A DNA stretch of 42,727 nt. It comes from B16-G9 sp964400655 (GTDB taxonomy: Bacteria > Bacteroidota > Bacteroidia > Bacteroidales > F082). Shown here piece by piece: positions 36,325-42,727 of the stretch. Every line of letters begins with the position of its first letter. Within the stretch, counting starts at the first letter, position 1. The notes beneath the pieces are model-generated. The model did not search any database. It was not told the origin of the DNA and saw nothing but the letters and a program-made list of their open reading frames with translations. Where the stretch lies: positions 1 to 42,727 of the forward strand of contig CAYNVN010000012.1 of NCBI GenBank assembly GCA_964400655.1, written 5' to 3'. A program made the translations under genes and the position numbers.

Positions 36325-37736
36325 AAAAGAGATTCATATTCTTTTTTGCTTTATTGCTGCTGGTAAACATTCCGGTAATAAAAGCGCAAAAGGCAAAAGC
36401 AGATAAACCCAACATCGTTTTTATATTGATTGATGATTTGGGATGGATGGATTTGGGCTGTCAGGGAAGCAGGGTTTACCAAACCCCCAACATCGACCGT
36501 CTGGCTGATGAGTCGGTAAGATTTACCAGTGCTTATGCCGCGCATCCGCGTTGTGTGCCGTCGCGTTACGCAATTATGACGGGAAACTATCCCGCCAGGG
36601 GAGGTGTGCCTCAAAACCGGTCGAAGTTAAAAGTTTCTGAAAAAACATTTGCCCGTTTTCTGAAAGAGGCAGGTTACACCTCTTGTTACATCGGAAAGTG
36701 GCATCTTGGTGATGATGAAACCGGCCCCCGGGGGATGGGGTTTGATAAAAGTATTGCTGCCGGACATGCCGGTTCGCCACGAAACTATTTCGCTCCTTTC
36801 AATGCTACCGGAGGCAAAAAGTGGAAAGAGAAAAAATCTCCCATTCCGGATGTGGACAATGCCCCCGAGGGTACTTATCTTAACGACTATCTTACCGACG
36901 AAGCCATAAAGTTTATGGATGAGAATAAAGAAAAACCTTTCTTTTTAATGATGGCGCACTATGCGGTTCACGAACCGCTTCAGGCTCCCGATTCGCTTAC
37001 AGAAAAGTATAAAACCATCATTGAAAATACCCGGTTCCCCGAAGGCCCCGATTATATTATGGAGGGTACGGGACGTTGTAAAATGAAACAGGACAATGCT
37101 GTTTATGCGGGCATGGTGGATAATATGGATATGAACATAGGCCGTTTACTTGATTTTCTGAAAAAGAATAATCTTGAAAAAAATACCATTATTATTTTTA
37201 CTTCCGACCATGGCGGGTTGTCCGATGATGGTTACCACCAACGCAGACTGGCTACCTCCAATCAACCGCTGAGGGCAGGAAAAGGATGGCTTTACGAAGG
37301 AGGTATAAGGGTTCCGCTCCTGATAAGGTGGCCCGGAGTTTCAACCCCTTCGGTGGACAACAAAACCATCGTTACCGGTATCGACTTTTATCCCACCATT
37401 GCAGCACTGGTAACGGGAAAGCAGGTGCATTCGGATGGCGTGAGCATCGTTCCGGCCATAATGGGTAATGCTATGGAGCATCGCGACCCGGTTTTTTGGT
37501 TTTCGCCCAAAGCACGGCCGAGAAGTACGGGTGACGCAAATTCAATTGCCATTCGAGACGGAAATTATAAACTGATAGAATGGTACGAAACCGGTAAATC
37601 GGAGCTGTTTGATATTAAGGAAGATATCGGCGAACAGCACGACCTGTCGGAACAACTGCCCCAAATAAAAAGGACGTTGCTGAAAGAACTGAATCGATGG
37701 AAAAAAGAGATGAAGATTAAAACAGAACAACAATGA
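36321..37736 (+). CDS. Family S1 sulfatase (arylsulfatase-A-like branch)
   Basis: 471 residues. Signal peptide at about 1-22 (VIKAQ). Motifs: FILIDDLGWMDLGCQGS (D38/D39), formylglycine motif CVPSR with C78, YIGKWHLGDDETGPRGMGFD, FTSDHGGLSDDG, then a C-terminal ELFDIKEDIGEQHDLSEQ that is typical of this branch. It belongs to a different branch from the other four sulfatase domains, so the locus covers several sulfate positions or sugars. The start overlaps the beta-helix gene stop (ATGA), and its own stop overlaps the esterase gene start (ATGA). Predicted periplasmic. Confidence 0.94.
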   Translation: MKKRFIFFFALLLLVNIPVIKAQKAKADKPNIVFILIDDLGWMDLGCQGSRVYQTPNIDRLADESVRFTSAYAAHPRCVPSRYAIMTGNYPARGGVPQNRSKLKVSEKTFARFLKEAGYTSCYIGKWHLGDDETGPRGMGFDKSIAAGHAGSPRNYFAPFNATGGKKWKEKKSPIPDVDNAPEGTYLNDYLTDEAIKFMDENKEKPFFLMMAHYAVHEPLQAPDSLTEKYKTIIENTRFPEGPDYIMEGTGRCKMKQDNAVYAGMVDNMDMNIGRLLDFLKKNNLEKNTIIIFTSDHGGLSDDGYHQRRLATSNQPLRAGKGWLYEGGIRVPLLIRWPGVSTPSVDNKTIVTGIDFYPTIAALVTGKQVHSDGVSIVPAIMGNAMEHRDPVFWFSPKARPRSTGDANSIAIRDGNYKLIEWYETGKSELFDIKEDIGEQHDLSEQLPQIKRTLLKELNRWKKEMKIKTEQQ

Positions 37737-38779
37737 AAACGTATTTGATAATATTATTGGCTTTTGTGCAGTTTGGTACAGCTTGTGCAACCGGAAAACG
37801 GTTTGTTAAGCCAAACGATGATAAGATTATTATTTCAGGAGCATGGTTTCTTGATAAAAGCGACGAAAGGGTTGTAATTAACCGTTTTGATAAAAAAACC
37901 CTGAACAATAAGGCAACCTATATGAATAAACTGAATGCCAATACGCAAACAGGCGTAACCATTTCGGTTTATACAAACAGTGAGCAGGTAACCTTTGAGT
38001 TTGAAAAGCGTAGCGATGCCAAAATCAGAGGTTGCTCGCTGGGGGTTTTTAAGGACGGAAAACTCTTTAAAGAGTTTAAACTTTTAAAAGATAAATGGGA
38101 TCCGGTGGTTGTTACCAATCCCGATGGAAACAAATGGGCGAAGTGGGAAGTGGTAATGCCTCCGTTTTACGGTTTAAACTTTACGGGAATTGAAATTGAT
38201 AAGGGAAGTAATTATAAAAAACCGCCGGAAAACAAAAAAAAGGTATATGTCGCCATCGGTAACTCCATAACCCACGGTACGGGCCAAAGGGGGGCTTACC
38301 AATCCTATCCCTTTTTGCTGGCTCAGAGTAAAGGGTGGCAGCTTTATAATCTTGCTACGGGCGGTTCAAAAATTTCGTGGCCGGTGGCAAACATGATTAA
38401 GGGTAAAAAGATTGATGTAATCACCGTTTTGTGGGGGTACAACGATTGGAATGCCGGATTTATGGATGACGGCAGACTGCAGGCCAACTATAAAAAATTA
38501 CTTGAACTGTTGGTAAAACATCATCCCGACACTAAAATTTATTGTATTTTGCCCACGGCTACAAAGCGCGAAAAACCCCGTAAAGGAAACAGTACCATCG
38601 GTCAGGTGCGGCAAGCCGAAAAGGCTGTGGTTGAAGATTTACAAAAGAATGGAAATAAGAATCTTTATTTGATAAAGGGATATGAAATATCCGGAGTGAA
38701 TGATCTGAAAGACCTGGTGCACTTCTCAACAGAAGGTGCTGCCGGATTTGCAGATCGGCTTGAAAAGATGATAGAATAA
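37733..38779 (+). CDS. SGNH/GDSL-family esterase with an N-terminal beta-sandwich (CE2-like layout)
   Basis: 348 residues. Signal peptide at about 1-19 (FGTACAT); lipidation at C18 is possible but the lipobox is poor. Residues about 25-160 form a beta-sandwich-like domain. Residues about 170-348 are an SGNH hydrolase: block I IGNSITHG (Ser178, with Asn in place of the usual Asp of GDS), block II ATGGSKIS, block III GYND (235-238), block V DLVHF (D327, H330). This two-domain order is that of CE2-type carbohydrate acetyl esterases, so removal of acetyl groups from the imported glycan is likely, but activity is inferred. Its start overlaps the preceding sulfatase stop, and the GH94 gene starts 20 bases after its stop. 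Confidence 0.85.
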   Translation: MKTYLIILLAFVQFGTACATGKRFVKPNDDKIIISGAWFLDKSDERVVINRFDKKTLNNKATYMNKLNANTQTGVTISVYTNSEQVTFEFEKRSDAKIRGCSLGVFKDGKLFKEFKLLKDKWDPVVVTNPDGNKWAKWEVVMPPFYGLNFTGIEIDKGSNYKKPPENKKKVYVAIGNSITHGTGQRGAYQSYPFLLAQSKGWQLYNLATGGSKISWPVANMIKGKKIDVITVLWGYNDWNAGFMDDGRLQANYKKLLELLVKHHPDTKIYCILPTATKREKPRKGNSTIGQVRQAEKAVVEDLQKNGNKNLYLIKGYEISGVNDLKDLVHFSTEGAAGFADRLEKMIE

Positions 38780-38799
38780 TAATAAAGAAGAGGTTAGAT

Positions 38800-41220
38800 A
38801 TGAAATTTGGATTTTTTGATGACGATAAACGTGAGTATGTAATAACAACTCCACAAACCCCTTACCCGTGGATTAATTACCTTGGTACAACCGATTTTTT
38901 TACAATCATGTCAAATACTGCCGGTGGTTACAGCTTTTACAAAGATGCCGGTTTGAGGAGGCTAACACGATATCGGTATAATAATGTGCCGCTGGATAGC
39001 GGAGGGAAGTATTTTTACATTAAGGATGGAGATACGGTTTGGTCGCCGGGATGGAAACCTGTTAAAACGGAGCTGGATCATTACCAGTGCCGGCACGGGA
39101 TAGGTTATACCAAAATTGAGGGGGTAAAGAATAATGTTAAAGCCGAAGTGCTCTATTTTGTTCCCCTGGAGTTTGACGGAGAAGTGCAGCGTGTTACCCT
39201 TAAAAATACCGGCAATACCACCAAAAAGATAAGTCTTTACTCGTTTGTTGAATGGGCTTTCTACAATGCAACCGATGACAGTACCAATTTTCAGCGTAAC
39301 TTCTCCATCGGTGAGGTAGAGGTTGAAAACGGGGTGGTATATCATAAAACCGAATACCGCGAACGCCGTAACCATTACAGTTTTTACGGTGTAAATCAAC
39401 AGCCCGACGGCTTTGATACGGAACGTGATACATTTATAGGGATGTACAACGGGTTTGAAAATCCGCAACAGGTGATGGCCGGAACCTCCGGAAATACAAT
39501 TGCCCATGGTTGGTCGCCGGTGGCTTCGCATCGCCTTGATGTTGAACTGGAACCCGGTCAGGAAAAAACATTTGTTTTTGTATTGGGTTATGTGGAAAAT
39601 GAGCAGGATAAAAAGTTTGCGGCTCCCGGTGTTATCAATAAAGAAAAGGCCCTTAAAATGCTTGACCGGTTTAAACACCCGCGTCAGGTTGAAGAAGAAC
39701 TTGCAGGGCTTGATGAATACTGGAGTGGTTTGCTGGATAATTTCAGCGTTAAAAGTAACGACCCGCGTCTCGACAGAATGGTTAATATCTGGAATCAGTA
39801 CCAGTGTATGACCACCTACAATTTTTCAAGAAGCGCCTCCTTTTTTGAGTCGGGTATCGGCAGAGGCATGGGGTTCAGAGATTCCAATCAGGATTTGATA
39901 GGGGTTTCGCACATGATTCCCGAAAAAGCCCGTCAGCGAATTATCGATCTCGCATCAACCCAGTTGTGCGATGGCGGTGCCTACCATCAGTATCAGCCGC
40001 TTACAAAAAAAGGCAACAAAGATGTGGGAGATAATTTTAACGACGATCCCCTGTGGCTTATCCTTTCGGTGTCGAACTACTTAAAAGAAACAGGCGATTG
40101 GAAGATTCTTGATCTGGAAATTCCTTTTGAAAACGATGATACAAAAAAATATCCCCTGTTCGAGCATTTAAGACGTTCGTTTTATTATACCGTTAAAAAC
40201 AGAGGTCCCCACGGATTGCCTTTAATCGGTCGCGCCGACTGGAACGACTGTTTGAATTTGAACTGTTTTTCGGAAACCCCCGGCGAATCGTTTCAAACCA
40301 CCGCAAACAAAAAGGGCGGGGTGGCCGAATCGGTGTTTATTGCCGGTATGTTTGTTTTGTATGGAGCGGAATTTGCCGAAATTTGTGAACGAATGGGTAA
40401 AAAACCGGAAGCCGAAGAGGCTAAAGCTCATGTTGATGCCATGCGTGAGGCTGTTGAAAAATATGGCTGGGACGGTGAATGGTTCCTTAGGGCTTACGAC
40501 TATTTCGGAAATAAAGTGGGTACATCCGAAGATACCGAGGGCCGGATATTTATCGAGCCGCAGGGCTTTTGTGTAATGGCAGGTATAGGTTTGGATAACG
40601 GTAAAGCCGAAAAGGCTCTTAACTCGGTTAACAAACACCTTGCAACCCCTTACGGTATCGTTCTTAATAATCCGGCGTTTACTTCCTATCGTTTAAACCT
40701 TGGTGAAATCACAACCTATCCTCCCGGATATAAAGAAAATGCAGGGATATTTTGCCATAATAACCCATGGGTAATCATTGCCGAAACCAAATTGGGAAAC
40801 AGAGAGCGGGCTTTTGATTATTACAAACGGATTACACCTGCGTATATCGAAGATATATCGGAGGTACATAAAACCGAACCTTATGTCTATTCGCAAATGA
40901 TTGCGGGAAAAGATGCCGCCAAACCCGGCGAGGCTAAAAACTCGTGGCTTACCGGAACGGCTGCATGGAACTTTTATGCCATAAGCCGGTATATTCTTGG
41001 CATTCGCCCTGAATTTGACGGTTTGAAAATCGAACCCTGTTTGCCGCCCGAAATAGAAGAGGTTAAAATTAGCCGCAGGTTCCGGGGTGCTCAATATCAT
41101 ATTACCATTCATAACAAGGGTAATAAAAAGCCGGTCTGTTTGCTTAACGGTAAGGAAACAGACAGTTTGTTGCCTCCGCCTGTGAAGGGTGAGGTTTATC
41201 ATGTAGTGGTAACAACATAA
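38800..41220 (+). CDS. GH94 glycoside phosphorylase, cellobiose-phosphorylase-like
   Basis: 806 residues, close to known cellobiose phosphorylases (about 810-820). There is no signal peptide, so cytosolic. The N terminus (MKFGFFDDDKREYVI, TPYPWINYLG) and the catalytic domain motifs GFRDSNQD (358-365) and IGRADWNDCLNL (477-487) match this branch. D483 aligns with the proton donor of the Cellvibrio gilvus enzyme. The reaction splits a beta-linked disaccharide with phosphate, giving alpha-glucose 1-phosphate and a free sugar, which saves ATP. Other GH94 specificities such as laminaribiose are possible. It implies that a beta-glucosyl disaccharide reaches the cytosol, although no inner-membrane sugar transporter is encoded in the window. 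It is followed after 7 bases by the GH10 lipoprotein gene. Confidence 0.92.
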   Translation: MKFGFFDDDKREYVITTPQTPYPWINYLGTTDFFTIMSNTAGGYSFYKDAGLRRLTRYRYNNVPLDSGGKYFYIKDGDTVWSPGWKPVKTELDHYQCRHGIGYTKIEGVKNNVKAEVLYFVPLEFDGEVQRVTLKNTGNTTKKISLYSFVEWAFYNATDDSTNFQRNFSIGEVEVENGVVYHKTEYRERRNHYSFYGVNQQPDGFDTERDTFIGMYNGFENPQQVMAGTSGNTIAHGWSPVASHRLDVELEPGQEKTFVFVLGYVENEQDKKFAAPGVINKEKALKMLDRFKHPRQVEEELAGLDEYWSGLLDNFSVKSNDPRLDRMVNIWNQYQCMTTYNFSRSASFFESGIGRGMGFRDSNQDLIGVSHMIPEKARQRIIDLASTQLCDGGAYHQYQPLTKKGNKDVGDNFNDDPLWLILSVSNYLKETGDWKILDLEIPFENDDTKKYPLFEHLRRSFYYTVKNRGPHGLPLIGRADWNDCLNLNCFSETPGESFQTTANKKGGVAESVFIAGMFVLYGAEFAEICERMGKKPEAEEAKAHVDAMREAVEKYGWDGEWFLRAYDYFGNKVGTSEDTEGRIFIEPQGFCVMAGIGLDNGKAEKALNSVNKHLATPYGIVLNNPAFTSYRLNLGEITTYPPGYKENAGIFCHNNPWVIIAETKLGNRERAFDYYKRITPAYIEDISEVHKTEPYVYSQMIAGKDAAKPGEAKNSWLTGTAAWNFYAISRYILGIRPEFDGLKIEPCLPPEIEEVKISRRFRGAQYHITIHNKGNKKPVCLLNGKETDSLLPPPVKGEVYHVVVTT

Positions 41221-41227
41221 TTTTATA

Positions 41228-42397
41228 ATGAAATATTTAAAAATAACAGGCCTGCTTTTATTTATCGCTATTACGGTATTAACAGGATGTAAAGACGATG
41301 ATGGAGGTGTGGCCCCCCCCGAACCGCCGCCGCCGGTTGACAGTTCGTGGGTAAACATGCCCGTTAAAGATTTGGTAAAGCAGGTATTTCCCGATGGAAA
41401 TGTTTTTTTCGGAGTGGCCTCTCATCAACGACTGATGGGTACGCCAACCATGGATACGGTGGATGCCGAGTTCGGATATGTTACCCCCGCCAACGACTTT
41501 AAACAAACGTATATTCATCCGGTTCCCGACAAATGGCAATGGGAGAAGTCGGACGACTGGGTTGAGCATTGCAGCGAGAACGGCCAGATCATACGGATGC
41601 ACAGTCCCATTAGTCCGCAATGCTCAAAATGGGTAAGAGAGGATACGCGTACACCGCAGGAACTTGATACCATGCTGCATCAATATGTAACAGGGTTGTG
41701 CGAGCGTTATAACGGCCAGGAGGGAATTGTTTGGATGGATGTGGTAAATGAAACCATTGATAAAAAAACGGGTGAATGGTTTGGGCCTAAACCCGGTGTT
41801 GACCGGTGGGAAAACCCCTGGCCTTTGATAGGATATGATTCGTCGCAGTCATTTATTGTGCCGCTCTATATTAAAACCGCTTTTGGCATAGCCAATCAAA
41901 AAGCACCCGATGTTAAACAGATTATTAATCAGCACGGGAAGCTGGAACAGGTGGTCTGGACACGGATGAAGTATCTGGTTGAATACTTACGCAACGACTA
42001 CGGCTTAAGGGTTGACGGTATAGGTTGGCAGGCGCACATTGATATGGGATGGGAAAAAGAGGAAGGAAACCTCGAACGCCTCGACGAAATTGTAAAATGG
42101 TGCCATAAAAATAACCTGGCGTTTCATATTACCGAGTTCAACGTTTGGCTTAAAGAAGGAAACGAAGGAAAATGGCAGGATCAGGCAAATACCTTTACCG
42201 CCATCATTAGCGTGTTGCTTGATAACAGTGACAACGGGGTTGTGGGGATAAATTTTTGGCAGATTCGCCCGCAGGATACACAGCACAAAGACTGGGACGG
42301 ATGTTTGTATGATAAAGACCTTAATCCCAAACCGGCTTTATATGCTGTTAGAGAATTGATTTATAGTTATAAACCGGTTGCGATTCCTCGTAAATAG
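41228..42397 (+). CDS. GH10 endo-glycanase lipoprotein (divergent)
   Basis: 389 residues. Lipoprotein signal with cysteine at residue 21 (ITVLTGCKDDDGG); the acidic stretch after it and a proline-rich linker (PPEPPPPVD) suggest display on the cell surface. GH10 domain about 45-385: VTPANDFK (85-92), RMHSPISPQCSKW, acid/base E175 in MDVVNETI, GIGWQAH (264-270), nucleophile E303 in HITEFN, DKDLNPKPALYAV. It shares WFGPKPGVDxWENPW and the SPQxSKWxxxDxRTPxEL segment with the fusion protein, marking a common subgroup. The usual WH of the LVWHSQ motif is absent, and the Glu of the ENxMK motif is Ala. GH10 normally cuts beta-1,4-xylan internally; here it may make the first surface cuts. Confidence 0.93.
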   Translation: MKYLKITGLLLFIAITVLTGCKDDDGGVAPPEPPPPVDSSWVNMPVKDLVKQVFPDGNVFFGVASHQRLMGTPTMDTVDAEFGYVTPANDFKQTYIHPVPDKWQWEKSDDWVEHCSENGQIIRMHSPISPQCSKWVREDTRTPQELDTMLHQYVTGLCERYNGQEGIVWMDVVNETIDKKTGEWFGPKPGVDRWENPWPLIGYDSSQSFIVPLYIKTAFGIANQKAPDVKQIINQHGKLEQVVWTRMKYLVEYLRNDYGLRVDGIGWQAHIDMGWEKEEGNLERLDEIVKWCHKNNLAFHITEFNVWLKEGNEGKWQDQANTFTAIISVLLDNSDNGVVGINFWQIRPQDTQHKDWDGCLYDKDLNPKPALYAVRELIYSYKPVAIPRK

Positions 42398-42599
42398 TTG
42401 TGTCTGTTTTTGTTAGGAAGTTTGTCCTGGTGTCAAACTATGTGGCTGCCTAATTCCCCTAATCCATTGTTTTTTCTTTTAAGAAGTTAAATTTTAATAT
42501 GGTTTATTGTTCTCGTTTATTTTAGAACAAAATCTTTGCTTTTGGACTGAATATAGCTCTGATATTATTTTTAACCATTGTTAACAAAAAACATACTAT

Positions 42600-42620
42600 A
42601 TGTGACATTGAATGTCACAT
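42600..42620. promoter_or_regulatory. Perfect 10-bp inverted repeat upstream of the next gene
   Basis: ATGTGACATT and AATGTCACAT flank a single G. A -7-like TACTTTTG begins at 42641, so a dimeric regulator could bind here just upstream of the promoter. It contains TGTGA and TCACA, but spaced by 9 bases rather than the 6 of CRP sites. It differs from the PUL inverted repeat. Confidence 0.6.
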
Positions 42621-42640
42621 TCTGATTGAACTTATGTAAA

Positions 42641-42648
42641 TACTTTTG
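42641..42648 (+). promoter_or_regulatory. Possible -7 promoter box of the last gene
   Basis: TACTTTTG fits TAnnTTTG and lies 27-39 bases before the likely start codon. No good -33 TTTG is present at the usual distance, which fits an activator-dependent promoter using the inverted repeat at 42600-42620 (inference). Confidence 0.45.
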
Positions 42649-42686
42649 CCAAAATTTTTAAGTGAAAATTATTTATGGTATTGAGA

Positions 42687-42727
42687 ATGAGAAAGTTGTT
42701 TTTTGTTTTGGTCTTGGTATTTAGCGG
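42687..42727 (+). CDS. Start of an exported protein, cut by the window edge
   Basis: Only the first 13 full codons are present, reading MRKLFFVLVLVFS, which is a typical signal-peptide start. An in-frame ATG at 42675 would add four residues. The product cannot be named. It follows the GH10 gene by about 290 bases, and this gap holds an inverted repeat and a -7 box but no other gene. Confidence 0.55.
   Translation, partial: MRKLFFVLVLVFS

Noticed and set aside
42507..42530. TTGTTCT/AGAACAA inverted repeat after the GH10 gene as its terminator
   Set aside because: Long A/T-rich loop and no T-run after the stem on the plus strand; it may be a weak hairpin only.

Overview
The window comes from a member of the Bacteroidota. 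The evidence is two SusC/SusD pairs, two proteins ending in a type IX secretion (T9SS) sorting domain, Bacteroidota-type promoters (TAnnTTTG -7 boxes) and an almost complete lack of Shine-Dalgarno sites. Family-level placement cannot be made from the sequence alone. The many sulfatases suggest a marine or algal-polysaccharide habitat (inference).

Layout. Bases 1-740 hold the 3' end of a 23S rRNA gene, the 5S rRNA gene, its terminator, and an odd partial duplication of the 5S tail with a palindrome in it. Bases 867-7922 hold seven minus-strand envelope genes: a small exported protein, an OprO/P-type porin, a DUF2490 protein, a HAD-family lipoprotein, a CorA-type channel, an AI-2E-family permease and an Omp85 barrel. 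Bases 8536-42727 are one large polysaccharide utilization locus (PUL), on the plus strand except for its regulator. It runs: beta-helix T9SS protein; SusC/SusD/glycan-binding lipoprotein set 1; minus-strand Nudix-type regulator; SusC/SusD/glycan-binding lipoprotein set 2; GH3; sulfatase; a sulfatase-GH10-CBM fusion; two sulfatases; a second beta-helix T9SS protein; a fifth sulfatase domain; an SGNH esterase; a GH94 phosphorylase; a GH10 lipoprotein; and the start of another exported protein at the window edge.

How it may work (inference). Surface lipoproteins and T9SS-exported beta-helix proteins bind and cut a sulfated, probably acetylated, beta-1,4-linked polysaccharide. The two SusCD pumps import oligosaccharides. 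The sulfatases, the esterase, GH3 and the fusion enzyme strip and shorten them in the periplasm. The cytosolic GH94 enzyme, which looks like cellobiose phosphorylase, then cleaves disaccharides with phosphate. GH10 points to xylan and GH94 to a glucosyl disaccharide, so the substrate may be a sulfated xylan, a sulfated glucan or a mixed polymer.

The two points I find most new are: (1) one polypeptide carrying a sulfatase, a divergent GH10 and a C-terminal carbohydrate-binding-like module; (2) six copies of an inverted repeat (RYGTA-N5-WACRC) placed in pairs about 153-165 bp apart at three PUL promoter regions. One of these lies in the promoter of a Nudix-family regulator that has lost its catalytic glutamates, which suggests a looping repressor circuit.
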